A stretch of 64,000 nt of DNA, from contig OZ038327.1 in NCBI GenBank assembly GCA_964035795.1, positions 6,733,007 to 6,797,006 on the forward strand, written 5' to 3'. The notes under the pieces are model-generated. The model had not been told where the DNA came from and made no database searches. It saw only the letters and a list, made by a program, of their open reading frames with translations. Positions 51,678 to 63,848 of the stretch are shown in pieces. A program made the position numbers and the translations under genes. How positions within the stretch are numbered: position 1 is the first letter of the stretch; the number at the start of each line of letters is the position of its first letter. This stretch comes from Pterobdella sp. o SKG-2022. Taxonomy: Eukaryota; Annelida; Clitellata; Hirudinida; Piscicolidae.

Positions 51678-53032
51678 AAAAATCAAATAATTATTTCGAT
51701 ACACAAACATGGAGCAAGATCACTTTGTGAAAATTACCGAGGAATCGCCCTACTGTGGCTAGTAAAGTGTTTGGCAGAGCCATTCTGAACAGAATTAGAA
51801 ACGTCATAAAAAACCAACTGGGTGAAAGCCAATGTGGTTTTAGGCCGAATAGAGGTTGCTGCGACCAAATATTTGCAACTAAGATTCTGATGCAGAGAGC
51901 AAAAGAGTTCAAAAAGCCCATGAACCTCTGCTTCATTGATCTTCAAAAGGCTTATGACATAGTCAACCGAGATGCTCTTTGGGAAATACTGTCGAAATCC
52001 TTCAGCTTGCCGGGAAAAATCATTCGTATCCTTAAAGCACTTCATAGCTGTACAACAGAAGTGATCCGGGTTGATGGACAGTTGTTTGAAGAGTTTCCCA
52101 TCAGCGTTGGGGTGAAATATGGATATATGCTGGCTCCTACGCTTTTCAATACATACCTCGACGCTGTGATAAGAGTGGCACTCAAGAAGCACCCAAACAA
52201 AGGTATTCGCATTGAATATAGCCATAATGCCCCGTTGATGCATAACAGTCGCTATAAGCTAGAAGAGGCTACAACTGTACAATCCCTAGCTTATGCTGAT
52301 GATATAATGATCACGAGCGACAAGATCAAAGACCTCGAATGCCTTGTCACTTCTATAGATGACGTTTGCAACAAATTTGGTTTGAGAATAAACTTCAGCA
52401 AAACAAAATACATGACCATTCTACTCAACAACTCTAGTCCAAGCCATAACACAACGCTGGCAATACGTGACGATATAAACATCGAACAAGTGACACAGTT
52501 CAAATATCTATGCAGTATCTTGAACAGTGATAACACAGTCGATGCAGAGGTTGAATCACGTATCAATAAAGCATCCCAAGTCTTTCGCAGCCTTAGTCGG
52601 TTGGTATGGTATCAACGGAAAATAAAAGTTTCCACCAAACTGAAACTTTTCAAAGCCATTATAATACCAACGCTATTATACGGCAGCGAAACTTGGAATG
52701 TCCTTCAAAGCCACATACAGCGTCTCCAGGTGTTCACAAACAGGTGTCTGAGAATTATCAGGGGTACTTCTCTTTGGGATAAACTGAGAAACACCCATGT
52801 CCACAGCAGAAGCTCTTCATTCCAATTCCAGCACTCAGGTTGCAACAAAATAGCAGTCAACAAGGCAGGCCTCATTAACCACATCCACCAAATCCACAAT
52901 GCAACAACGTTACATCATTGCCCTATTTGCAACAAGGTGTTTCAAAAACAAGGACTTCATAATCACGTGAAGAAATGTTCCAGAAGTCAATCTTCAGTGC
53001 ACCTACTGTCAAGTGGATAACGCACTTCCAAG
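51677..53032 (+). mobile_element. 5'-truncated zinc-finger LINE with internal deletion
   Basis: Begins at the WKNQII position of the RT and runs as an open frame 51755-53020: QCGFRPNRGCCDQ, CFIDLQKAYDIVNRDALW, VGVKYGYMLAPTLF, AYADDIMITSD and YLCSILNSDN. After WDKLRNT it jumps directly to the fingers (GCNKIAVNKAGLINHIHQIH, CPICNKVFQKQGLHNHVKKC), missing the post-RT basic region. Highly similar to 39030-40739. (TG)n on both sides. Confidence 0.85.
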
Positions 53033-53044
53033 GTGTGTGTGTGT
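53033..53044. repeat. Short (GT)n joining two elements
   Basis: Six GT units between the 3' end of one LINE and the 5' end of the next. Confidence 0.85.
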
Positions 53045-53662
53045 TACCGCGAAACGAGTTTAGGAGCTCCGTAAAATTTGAAAGTTTTATAGTTGATAGA
53101 ACGTCTTTTTTTTATCAAAAAAGTTGCGAAAGTTTTGGAAAAAATATAAGTTATCGGAAACAAATCGAAACTTTTGGAAAAAACTGATAACAAAAAGGTT
53201 TTCTTAAACTGAAGAAAAACCAACTGACAGGTAAAACCTAACATTTTAAAAAAGAACGTACTAAGCTAAACCTATCTTAATTACTGTTTACCTATACAAT
53301 TCATACTAAATGCAGAATACATCATACGTGCAAAAAACACTGAGTATTGCTGATAACGTACCAGTGCAAACCCACACCAAATCTTCAAAAAAAAAAGAAT
53401 GAAATAACAAAAATTGGTTGTTGGAACGTCAGAAGCTTAGGTAATCCAACAAAGTTTAGCCTCAAGCTGAAAAATGGGATAGAAACAATGAAACTGGCCT
53501 GGCAAACCACATACGACAAAAACACAAGACACAAACAAGTGTACAATGCGAACATTGTGGCTTAAATTTCAAAAAGCAAGGCATCTACAACCATAGAAAA
53601 AAATGTTCTACCAACTCTTCTACACACCTGCCTCTGGGTGGACAAACGCACTAAGGACTAAG
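53045..53662 (+). mobile_element. Internally deleted zinc-finger LINE (5' UTR + fingers)
   Basis: Starts with the family 5' end (TTACCGCGAAACGAG), then the 5' UTR and the first ~30 endonuclease codons (IADNVPVQTHTKS, KIGCW, broken by one base). It jumps at ~53490 to the finger region (LANH, CEHCGLNFKKQGIYNHRKKC) and ends CTCTGGGTGGACAAACGCAC ... AAG + GTGTG. A mini-element with both ends. Confidence 0.75.
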
Positions 53663-53675
53663 GTGTGTGTGTGTG
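53663..53675. repeat. Short (GT)n joining two elements
   Basis: About six GT units between the mini-element 3' end and a 5'-truncated LINE. Confidence 0.8.
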
Positions 53676-54596
53676 CTATTGCAGAAATAGCAACGGTCTG
53701 ATTAAAACAAACACCATCTTCCCACACAAAAAAATTCACCAATGGACTTGGTATCACCCAAATCAAAAAGAAGGACATGTCCTTGATTATGTGCTCATCA
53801 GCCATCAGTTACGAGCGAAGATATGTGATACCAAGGTCACTAGGAAAACAACTCATATCTCAGATCATAATCTGGTTATATCCAAATTGATACTGAAAAA
53901 TCAACAAATGTAATGTAATGAAGTATTTATAAAGCGCTTTTCCTTATAGACCAAAGCGCTTGCTATAAATTTAATGTAGCGAAAACACACTGTGGAACAG
54001 GTGCTAATTGTCGGCCCACGCGGGATCGAGCCCGGTATCTTTAGCTAATTAGTCTAATGCTCAACTATTGAGCTATAGGGAGGGAAATAAAATATAACAA
54101 CAAAAATCCAAAAAATAACACAAATAGACTTCACAATAAAAATAAAAAACCCAACAAAACTGAAAGCAATAGACATAGATATTTTAAAAAAGAATTGTCA
54201 AATAGTCTAAACAAAATAGACCTAAATGATTCAGTAGAAGAGATGTGGAAATGCTTTAAAGAAAGCTTACTGAACGCTTCAAAGCAATTATCCAAAAGAA
54301 ATGAAATGTCTGAAAAACAATGGGTAAATGAAGAGGTTAAAAAACTTTCAACAGAGAAAGCTGAGCTCTACTTCAAAATAAAAGCCCTCAAACAAAACGG
54401 TCATGCAATCCCACAAGACTTGATTAGCATCTACAAAAAAACAAAAACTGAGACCAGAAAAGATTGTAGAAAAGCTATCGACATGTGTTGGAAAGAAAAG
54501 GCTGAAGAGGCTGAAAAAACGACCGAACTCACCAAAAAACAAGGCCGTAGAGGCTCAATCCTTGAACTACTGAAAAAAGCAAAACACAATATTTAT
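53676..54596 (+). mobile_element. Zinc-finger LINE piece (end of endonuclease to linker), both ends truncated
   Basis: Frame 53665-53913 reads NGLIKTNTIFPHKKIHQWTW and HVLDYVLISHQL. After the SINE, 54195-54590 reads VEEMWKCFKESLLNASKQL, KALKQNGHAIPQDLI and GRRGSILELLKK. It stops abruptly at (ATCT)n. Confidence 0.75.
53910..54084 (-). mobile_element. tRNA-derived SINE, best copy
   Basis: On the minus strand the head reads CTATAGCTCAATAGTTGAGC (A-box like) and GGGCTCGATCCCGCGTGG (B-box like), so it derives from a tRNA gene. The body has CCTGTTCCACAGTGTGTTTTC; the tail is AAAGCGCTTTATAAATACTTC and CATTACATT. AAAT repeats at both ends inside the LINE. Sister copy at 16073-16256. Confidence 0.8.
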
Positions 54597-54605
54597 TTAT
54601 CAATC

Positions 54606-54808
<203 letters not shown>

Positions 54809-57557
54809 GATGACAATGGTGAAAGGCTTCTGGACTTTTGCATCAGCCATGGCTTAGTAATCATAAACACATTATTTTCTCATAAAAAAATTCATCAGTG
54901 GTCTTGGAGACATCCAAACCAAAATGAAGAAAGACATGTGTTGGATTACATTCTGGTCAATTAAAAGTTCAGAGCCTTTATACTAGACACCAAAGCACAT
55001 AGAAATTCTTTACACATATCAGATCACCACCCAGTGATATCAAAAATAAGAAATGACTTCAATATAAACACAAAGCAAAAAAAAGTCAGTCAATATAATC
55101 CTCATAATATCAAGACAACAAGTCTATCTCCTGAAACAATAAAAAAGTTGAATAAATATTTATATTCCAAAAATAAAAATGGCACAGTAGAAGAAATTTG
55201 GTAAAATTTCAAAAGTTCTCTAAGAAAAACCACAGAGCAGTTCCTCCCAAAAAGCAAAAATCTATTTGAAAAAAAGTGGGTCACATATGAATTTGGCCAA
55301 AAAAAAGAGTTTGTTACATTTTCAAATAACACAGTTGCTCCAAAAAGGTGAATCAATCCCATCAAAACTCAAAAACCAATACACTACTGTGAAAAAAGAA
55401 ACAAAAAATGAATGTTGCAGAGCCTTAAATAAGTGGTGGGAAGAAAAAACCAAGGAAGCCGAAGACACATCCGAAATCAATATGAAACTTGGTAGAGGTG
55501 GTTCTCTTCTCAAAACATTAAAACTTATAAGCAAATCTCGTCATAATCAGTATCAATATTTATTAAGTTCAGATGGTTCAACAAAAATTTTCATAACTAC
55601 ACAAAAATTGCAAAGATGGCCTGAACACTTTATGAATTTGGTAAATGTTGACACCGAAATCGACGATGATGCATACGACATTCTGCCAAAAAGTAATATA
55701 CAATATGATCTAGACCAATTGACAGTTCCAATATCAGAAAGAGAAATAGAAACCGCTCTAAAACAATTAAAAAAAATAGTGCACCTGGAATTGACGAAAT
55801 CAGCACGGAAATTTTAACCCTAACATCAGAAGCAACGGTGAGTTGGATGAAAGCACTAGCAGATCAAATATGGAAGGAAGAGGCGGTACCACGAGACTGG
55901 AAAAATCAAATAATCATACCGGTATTCAAAAAAGGGCAAAAATCTGATTGTAACAATTACAGAGGGATCGCTATTTTATGCGTCACAAACAAAATAATCA
56001 GTAGAACGATATTAAACCGGCTTATTCCACTATTGGACTCCCAGCTAAACGAAAGTCAATGTGGCTTTTGCTCAAATAGGGGTTCTAGTGACCAATTAAT
56101 TACGAATAATAATGCAACGAGTCAAAGAGTATAATACACCTCTATACCTATCCTTCATTGACCTGTGCAAAGCATATGATTCCATAAATCGCAATGCACT
56201 ATGGAAGGTTTTGCGTCATTCATACAACCTGCCAAGCAAAATCATAAAAGCTTTCCATGAAGAAACTTAAGGAGTAGTTAGATATGAAGGCCAAACTTCC
56301 AAAGAATTTCCAATAAGATCAGGAGTAAAACAAGGCGACATACTATCTCCTTTATTGTTCAATCCATATCTAAACGCAATTATAAATAGCGCATTAGAAA
56401 AACACAAGAATATTGGAGCAAAAATTATGTATAACATCAAAGCTCTTTTAATGAACAACAAATGTAAGCTAGATAGTTGTACAACAGTGCAACACCTCCT
56501 ATACGCAGACAACATGGCTATAATCGGTGCAAACTATGAAGAATTGAACTGTCTTATGAACACAATAGAAAACAATTTGAAAATTTTTGGTTTGAAAATA
56601 AACATTGACAAAACAAAACGAATGACAATATTGCCAAAACAGAAAAAACTCCCAAAACAAACTTCTAGTAACAATTTTTTGAAAAACATAGAAGTGAAAC
56701 AATTCAAGTATTTGGGAGCCATTCTCACAGATGAAGTAGAACTAAACGCAGAAGTGGACGCTCGAGTCAATAAAGCATCAATAGCTTTTGGATGCTTAAA
56801 TAAACTGGTGTGGTACCAGCCGGCAATCAAACACAGTACAAAATTCCGACTGTTCAAGGCTTTAATACTCTGTTTTATCATACAGATGTGAATCCTGGGC
56901 CTCACTTAATCATCACATTCAACGTTTAAATACCTTCATCAATCGCTGCATACAAACAATACTCGGTCTGTCGCTTTTCGACAAATTAAGAAATACTGAC
57001 CTAAGAAGACGTGCAAACATCGAACATGTTGAAACAATACTCCAGCGTAGACGACTTAGATGGCTTGGCCATATCGAGAGAATGGAAAATACACGTCTTC
57101 TAAAACAATTATTAGTCAGTAAATTCGAAGAAGGTAAAAGACCTCATGGAAAACAGCGTCAAAGATGGCATGATGTTATGAATGCAGACCTAAAAAGCCT
57201 AAATATGGTTTCATCATGGAGAACTAAAGCCCTAAACAGAAGCCAATGGCGAAAAGAGGTCAACGTTAAGTTGAATGCGTTAAACCAGTTCAAAGAAGGT
57301 AAAGAAAAGGACCAAAAGGACCGCAAGAAAGAAAACTCAGAGACTATAACAGATCTGAAATGTCTTCAATGCAACAAGGTCTGCCTTAGCAAGACTGGTT
57401 TAGCGAATCACATCAGACTATCACACACCACTGACTTTCAAGCAACAATAATTTGTCAATTCTGTGATAATAAATTCAAAAAACAAGGAATGCCAAATCA
57501 TAAAAAGAAATGTCAAAAAACAGCAACACATACCCTGAAGGTGGATGAATGCAGCTG
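54809..57557 (+). mobile_element. Zinc-finger LINE, diverged subfamily, nearly complete 3' part
   Basis: Starts at GERLLDFCISHGLVIINTLF (end of EN), then ISDHHPVISKI, linker (55266-55817), pre-RT (YRGIAILCVTNK, QCGFCSNRGSSDQ), RT (SFIDLCKAYDSINRNALW, SGVKQGDILSPLLFNPYLNA, YADNMAIIG: YADD changed to YADN), post-RT (RRRLRWLGHIERM, HGKQRQRWHDVM) and two fingers (CLQCNKVCLSKTGLANHIRLSH; CQFCDNKFKKQGMPNHKKKC). Ends GTGGATGAATGCAGCTGA + GTGAGTGA. Confidence 0.85.
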
Positions 57558-57613
57558 AGTGAGTGAGTGAGTGATCTATCTATCTATCTATCTATTCATA
57601 TATTTATCTATCT
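57558..57613. repeat. (GTGA)n then (ATCT)n at LINE 3' junction
   Basis: Four GTGA units and about seven ATCT units follow the LINE 3' end. Confidence 0.9.
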
Positions 57614-57649
57614 ATTAATGAACGTCACCAAATTGCACCTATGCTGATA

Positions 57650-58740
57650 TTTACAAGTTAATAGAACTTTATTGTCTTTGATTCTAGAACAATTAAGGAG
57701 TGGTAATAAATATGATTGCAAGCCGCACATAAACAAAATCACTAGCAATTAAATGTTGCATGCAGTTCTTTAATACACGATCCAGATTGGCTGGACTGTC
57801 AACCCACTTGCAGAGAAAAATACTAAAATAACTTTCAAATAGCTTACTATTAAATATTAAATACAGTTTATGAGCTATTTACAATGTAATTGTTTGCATG
57901 GCTTCTAAAGAAAAATTCCATGAGTAATGAGAGATCATATGTTTTATTAAACTTCAGTGACTGGAACTTAAAGGGAATTATAGGTTAATTTGTTCAACAA
58001 ACATTATTAACGACGATTCTTGAGAGAATTTCAGTACATTTACTTAGTAAACAAAATATACCAAAATTTTCTCTGAAAATACTCTTACCATATGACGTAG
58101 GCTTGAAGTCAAGCTTATTTTGTTAATAAATGTACTGAAATCCTTTCATGTATCGACAATAAACATTTTTGAATATCGTTTAAAAAGCCATTAAGATGTT
58201 TCTGAACATGTCAACAGACAAGTTTCTCAATTCTTGTGGCAAAATGTGTGTCACTCCCCTATTAGGCAATCCCATCCAAGTAGTCATGCTATCAAATATT
58301 AACGGTATGTCTCTACCTACCCGACAGCATTTTCACATGCTCTTATCTACCCCAAAACACCTCCACATGCTTCTATCCAACCCACAAAACCTGATGTAGA
58401 TATTCAGTGGTTTTTTATATTCTGAAGGATCTGGGGTCATGAGTGTTGTTGTGGTCGTGTAAAGTTGTTTTCAGACGTTTTGATTGCTTGTGTTATTTGT
58501 GCGGCAGTGATTAGTATTGGGTTGGTTGTGAATGATTTGGTGTAATATTTATTTCAAAATATAATTGACAGTTAAATAAACCAGTTATTTCGTATTGTTT
58601 GAGAGTTTCTAGTTATGCATTTATTCAAAGTTTGATTTTTTCACTCTTCTCTAAAGCTTTTGTGGCAAATTTATGCGTAAACGCCCTCTTTGTTTTCACC
58701 ACTAAATGCATTTTGAAGCTCTATTGATATCGGTAGGTTT
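57650..58740. other. Spacer with an inverted repeat
   Basis: AT-rich, no gene seen. 58029-58142 has inverted arms (TTTCAGTACATTTACTTAGT ... and complement at ~58118-58142), MITE-like. A partial inverse of the 30-bp minisatellite unit occurs at 58327-58395. Confidence 0.45.
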
Positions 58741-58768
58741 GGCCTGCGTAAAATATGTCATCTATGTG

Positions 58769-58935
58769 GAGGTGTTGCGGGGTGGATAAGAGAATGTGGA
58801 GGTGTTTTGGGATGAATAAGAGAATGTGGAGGTGTTGTGGGGTGGATAGGAGCATTTGGAGGTGCTGTGAGATGGATAAGAGAATGTGGAGGGGTTGTGC
58901 GGTGGATAGGAGCATTTAGAGGTTTTGTGGGGTCT
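58769..58935. repeat. 30-bp minisatellite, ~5.5 copies
   Basis: Units read GGAGGTGTTGTGGGGTGGAT + AAGAGAATGT or AGGAGCATTT, alternating. Open frames of Pro/His/Leu-rich peptides across it are artefacts. Confidence 0.85.
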
Positions 58936-58999
58936 TCCAAAAAAATTAGCTTGGTTAGATAAAATTAGTAAGACTATAGGATTGCTGAAGGACAAAGAA

Positions 59000-59560
59000 A
59001 GGTTGTTTAGGTTTTTACTCTAAAAGGGTAGCAGCGCCACCAACTAGCAGGCCTAAACGCTGGGGCGTAGATGCCTTTTAATGTCATGCCCTAAACAGGT
59101 GCCTTTTAACGTCATGCCCAGGACCAGGAGGCATCATCGATGTAAGAAGAGATCTGTCTGATGCGAGGTAGTTGGTAAAAACCAAAATGAGAGTGAATAA
59201 GTTTTGAGTATGGTGTGTGAACATTTGAGATGGATCCAGTGTTGGGTGGTGTGATTACTTTGAATGGAGGTATGATATGAGATGATTTTGTGGGTGCAAG
59301 ATGTACAGTATCACATGGGTCCCGGGTTGCTTTCCGCATTTTCTGCAAAAAGCAGCTGAGCCCTTTTTCACCAGTCTGAATCTTGGTGGAAGCAGGTCAT
59401 GAAAAAAGCGGCCTGGTTTGAGGTCCTCTTATTGTCGGAAGAAGAGAACGAGTGGGATGATGATGCAGATTTGGTCTCTTTGTGAGAAAATAACCCCACC
59501 ACACGTAGACCTGTTTCTCTCGGAACTAGGATTTTTGGTTTGAGTTGCCATCGAATTTTT
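59000..59560. other. MAN2C1 downstream region, unassigned
   Basis: A 78-codon minus frame (59348-59112) has no recognisable domain. No other signal. Confidence 0.3.
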
Positions 59561-59572
59561 TCAACCTTTCGC

Positions 59573-59612
59573 TCAATTTTTTTATATAGACTATATAAAA
59601 AAATTGAGCGAC
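59573..59612. other. Perfect short palindrome
   Basis: GCTCAATTTTTTTATATAG facing its exact complement CTATATAAAAAAATTGAGC with only a central A/C. It lies downstream of the MAN2C1 stop. Function unknown; it could form a cruciform or RNA hairpin. Confidence 0.6.
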
Positions 59613-59810
59613 AATCTGAAGAAAATACTTTATTTTTTCAAAAAGTTTTAATGAATGAATATAATTTTGTAAAGTATGATAGCCTGAATCGTATGAGGTT
59701 GAATTGAAATATGAGATTGAATGACGCAGAAATGTCTATGAAGTTTGTCTTGACTTATACGCCCTTAAAAACTGCCATATAGTGTGATAGAGAAGGGAGA
59801 TGCAGTGACA

Positions 59811-59922
59811 TCAGACCTTGCAGATAAGCAGAGTGACCACTTGGAAAGGGTCGAAGTGCACACGCGCATGTCTGTTGTCTTTCACCTCCACATCCTGACC
59901 AGCCTCTTCCAACATGTTGCAC
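59811..59922 (-). CDS. MAN2C1: MAN2C1 terminal exon
   Basis: The exon reads [17 protein letters not shown] and then [13 protein letters not shown] before TGA. It matches the family C-terminus (CDLLE ... [22 protein letters not shown]), so the coding end is secure. Downstream DNA on this strand (59800-59400) is presumably 3' UTR or spacer. Confidence 0.88.
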
Positions 59923-62900
59923 CTGTAACAACAATAATTTATCAAGACACACCCCATCAAAATTCAACCACCTTGTGACTGATGACACATGAAAGCGAAA
60001 CGAGATCTGCACTGTGCAACTGCCACCATGAGACTCATACATCCTCACCACCACTCTGCCATCCCCTGCTTCAGCCTGATATCATCGAATGTCAAACAAT
60101 TAAGTATGTTGGATAACAATGTACAAACCGGCTTGAAAGCTGAGAGAACAATAGCAGGGTGGTCGATTTGCATGAGAGGAGAGACAGGGTCGAGTGGCAG
60201 TTCAATGTCCGATTGAATGCCCTTTACGTCTATTGGAAGACTCTCGTTAAAATTGCGAGCTGCCCTTACTACTCCTGCTTCCTGCCACCGCCCTTCATGT
60301 CATTTTGTACAAATAGTGGTGGGTGGGTATGGGTAGGTGGGTGGGTATGGGTAGGTGGGTTAGTGCTCACCCAGATGAGGCATAAGTGCATACTCAAAGT
60401 TGTGCAATCCCATGTCAGCATTGGCGTCAGGACTCTTCGAAGACCTGAGTCTGCAAATAATAGCAATTCAACACAAGTCTAATTAAAATGGCATTCTCAC
60501 AAAGAGAGGCAGAGTGTGTTGTTGTTGCACGACCACCCAAACTTGAATTTACTAAGCACTGCTACTCCAAAACCCTCTTCAGATACATCAGCCCACTCGT
60601 GCCCACACACCTGTCATCATCATATCCATCATCACTATTATCATCGCCATCATCTTCCTCATCATCAGCTTCCAAACACAGAGCATATTGAGAATCTAAT
60701 TTAGTACCTTTTTTGTTCAAATAATTTACAGTATTTACTTTGGCTAAAAAAGCTTATTATCTCGAAAACCCATCCATCATTTTTTCAATGCTCACCACAT
60801 GTCACAAAAAACTCGGAGCTACAAGTTTCTTTCAGCACTCGCTCCAAGGAGTGTTGAAAGAAACTTGTTGGTGAACGTTCAACAACAACAACAAAAACAA
60901 CAACAACATAATTGGACAAGCTTAAAATTTCTTTGAGAACATCATCTTTTACATCACATTACATCCAATCTATCACCATACCTAATCACCTATATTCTCA
61001 CATCACACTTTGGCTTTTGATCGAGCGCCAGAGAAGGTGATTGAATGGACGCTGAGAAAAACGTTGGTTCCGGAAAAGTTGGTTCAGGCAGTAATGTCGA
61101 TGTACAAAGAAGCAAAACAAGGGTTCAGGTTGGAGGTGGACACTCGGAAAAATTTGATGTTGGTGTAGGTGTCCATCAAGGATCGGTTCTCAAACCATTT
61201 TTGTTTTCATTAGTGCTCGATATATTGTCTGAAGACGGAAGAAAAGTTTTTTTATATGAACTGCTTTATGCATATGATTTGGTCTTGATGGCAGATATTA
61301 TTGATGAACTAAAAGCAAAATTCATCCGTTGGAAGGCAGCTTTCGAAGGAAAAGGATTGAAGATTAATCTTGGTAAGCCAAAGATCATGGAGAGTGGTGG
61401 TGATGGTGGGGTTGTTATCTTGGCTAAGATTGATCCATGTAGTGTGTGTGGAAAGAAGGCTAAGGAAAATTGTGTGAGGGGCAAGACATGTAAGAAGTGG
61501 GTTCATGAGTGGTGTTTTAGGGTGAAGAGAGTTATTTGTAATATGAATGGAAATTTTGAATGCAGGGTTTGTATAAATGTTTCAAATGAGGTATGTAATA
61601 ATGTTTTAAATGTTTGTCTGAGTGAGTTGGAGAGGGTGAATAGTTATTGTTATCTAGGGGATAATATGAATGGTGGAAGAGGAATAAAGCTAGCTGTTAC
61701 GCGCTTGAGTGGGCTGGGCTGGAAAGCATTCAACAGTATGTCTTCTGTTATGTGGTAAAAGACACACATAGATTATCAAAAGACAAATTTATAGAACATG
61801 TGTGAAACCTGACATATGGCTCAGAAACTTGGGTTGTAAGGTCCGTTGAAGAGAGTATGTTGAGAAGAGCAGAAAAACGGATGGTTCGAATGATGTGTGG
61901 TGTGCAGCTAGCTGATGGCGTGAATATAAAAGCGTTGATGGCTAGATTTGGGTTGGATAATACGAATGTTGAAATGGTGAGACAAGGAAGTTTGAGGTGG
62001 CTGGAGCATGTTGTAAGGAAAGGGGATGATGATTGTGTTAAGCAGGCGTGGAAGTTTAAAGTGGAAAGCAGTAGAGGAAGAGGAATGCCAAGGTAAGCTT
62101 GGAAAAATATGATGGAAAACCTTTATCGTGGGTTTGGATTAGATCTTGAAGATGCCTATGACAGAGTAAAATGGAAAGAAAGAGTTAGGTGATGGGATGA
62201 AGTCAGTGACCCTTTGGAAAAAGGAAAGATTCTGACTCTAATGAAATGATGATGATGATGACACCCATCTCATCGCATCACATCCATATCACCACCCTTA
62301 ATCACCCATATTCTCACATCAAACTCATACCTTCAAATCACACCCATGTCATCACATCACATCCATACCATCACATCATATCTATATCTTCAAATCACAT
62401 GAGTATCTTCAAATCACATCCACATTTTTAGATTACACCCATATCTCTAAATCACAACCATATCCCACTACATCCATACCATTAAATCACATCACATCCA
62501 TATCATCACATCACATCCATATCATCACATTACATCCATATCATCACATCACACCCATATCATCAAATCACATCCATATCATCACATCACATCCATATCA
62601 TCACATCACACCCCATTGCACCACACCATACAACACCTCATTCTGGGCCATGTCGCGTGATGTGTTGTTGTGGTTGGGTCTTTCGAGGCAGCCAAACTGG
62701 ATGCCATAAGTAGCGTTCCTACACAACACATTCGTCTGAAACTCTGCCTTCAACAACTTGTGGCTCTCCTTCCAGTCAACCTGCAATCACTTGCATTTCA
62801 TCAATCGTTAATGACACACTTTGAAACCACCTCAGTCTGAAAGACCAAGAACGGAGAGTCTGCATCGAGCACAATGAACTGCCACATCTTGCTCTGCTCA

Positions 62901-63349
62901 CCTATCTTCCTTCTCACCTGAGTGAACCCCTCCGCTAGTGAACCTTCTCATGAGCTACAAAAATCAAATATAAAACCTTCAATACGATCCTCAATGGTCC
63001 ATCCTCCACCACTGCCATCTCCTCCACTCCACACTGCACCACCCTGCATCATCAATGTCTGTGTTAAGTAGTGTGCATCTTATCGATAAATGAAGCAGAC
63101 CCTGTTTGTGCATGGTAGGGCATCACATCCCAAGCGTCCCAGAACAGTGGCACGTCATCATACACCACCAGCCTATTTCCGTCACCCTTCAGTGCATTCC
63201 TTTGTGTGCGTGAATGTGTGTGTATATGCGTATGTGTATGTGTGTTCTCACCTGGAGCTTGAAGCCTCATACATCTCCTTCACACGACCTTCCGCATCGA
63301 CCACGGCACTCAGAATTCCATTCGAGAGTTTAAAGCTGCCATCAGGATT
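59811..63349 (-). CDS. MAN2C1: Alpha-mannosidase class 2C1, C-terminal ten exons
   Basis: Glycoside hydrolase family 38 enzyme that trims free oligomannosides in the cytosol. Exons in coding order: 63349-63252, 63199-63101, 63043-62977, 62929-62831, 62780-62637, 60610-60501, 60450-60371, 60292-60129, 60075-59972, 59922-59811 (TGA at 59811-59813). They are GT-AG, in phase and encode 358 residues, about the last third of the family's ~1040. Visible matches include [77 protein letters not shown] and [12 protein letters not shown]. The catalytic N-terminal part is upstream, beyond the window. The intron 62637-60610 contains a LINE fragment and a CATC-rich repeat. Confidence 0.92.
60821..60868. 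other. 20-bp arm hairpin
   Basis: ACAAGTTTCTTTCAGCACTC and GAGTGTTGAAAGAAACTTGT (one mismatch) around an 8-nt loop, in the MAN2C1 intron 62637-60610. Confidence 0.7.
61010..62262 (+). mobile_element. PHD-finger LINE 3' part in MAN2C1 intron
   Basis: Frame 61045-61758: [28 protein letters not shown] (YADD changed to YAYD), [21 protein letters not shown], and [14 protein letters not shown]. Then 61857-62096: [38 protein letters not shown]. Ends in (ATG)n at 62247-62262. Opposite strand to MAN2C1. Confidence 0.8.
62263..62620. repeat. Degenerate CATCACATCCATAT repeat
   Basis: Many imperfect copies of ATCACATCCATATC-like units, ending just before the MAN2C1 exon 62780-62637. On the gene strand this puts a GATGTGATATGGATGT repeat right after the donor. 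Confidence 0.85.
63101..63199 (-). CDS. MAN2C1: MAN2C1 exon with [12 protein letters not shown] signature
   Basis: The 99-bp exon encodes [19 protein letters not shown], a hallmark stretch of class 2C alpha-mannosidases. Acceptor AAG, donor GTCTGC. It joins the previous exon through a split arginine codon and the next through a split glycine codon. Confidence 0.9.
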
Positions 63350-63645
63350 CTGTATGTGAGAAGTGTGATGAAAAGGTGTTGAAGTGTCAAGAGGGGATTA
63401 ACCGATGAAAGGGTGCAATGGTGTTGGGGGGTGATGATGCTGCATGAACTCAACAGACCCTTCCATCTCACCAGACCTGCTCAATGTGGGTTGAAAAAAT
63501 GTTTATGAGATAATTTTATTTATTTTAATGGTGAACACACAGTAGGCTTCGTGTGGATGTAATTTGCATGGCTGCTTGAAATGCTCTCCTTTGACAGAAG
63601 TTCTTACCACTGCTGTCTTCTCCCATGACAGTGTGTTTGTCTGTG

Positions 63646-63648
<3 letters not shown>

Positions 63649-63714
<66 letters not shown>
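63649..63714. repeat. (TA)n(TG)n microsatellite
   Basis: Short AT run then about 27 TG units, in the intron upstream of the first MAN2C1 exon in view. Confidence 0.95.
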
Positions 63715-63715
<1 letters not shown>

Positions 63716-63848
63716 TTCATTTTTCGAAATTTATTTGAAGCGTACTTCACAATCTCCAGATGATTCGCCAAGAAATTCTGAAAAAATCTTTTTATCGTTT
63801 GAAGAAGAATGATTGGGTCAGCCAACCTTTTTGTTACCAATAAATACA

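Noticed and set aside
53985..54075. A functional tRNA gene on the minus strand
   Set aside because: A- and B-box-like words are present but the cloverleaf is not kept, and the sequence continues into a SINE body with a tail and target duplication.
59112..59348. 78-codon minus frame as a gene
   Set aside because: No recognisable domain; too short to support, noted only as unassigned.
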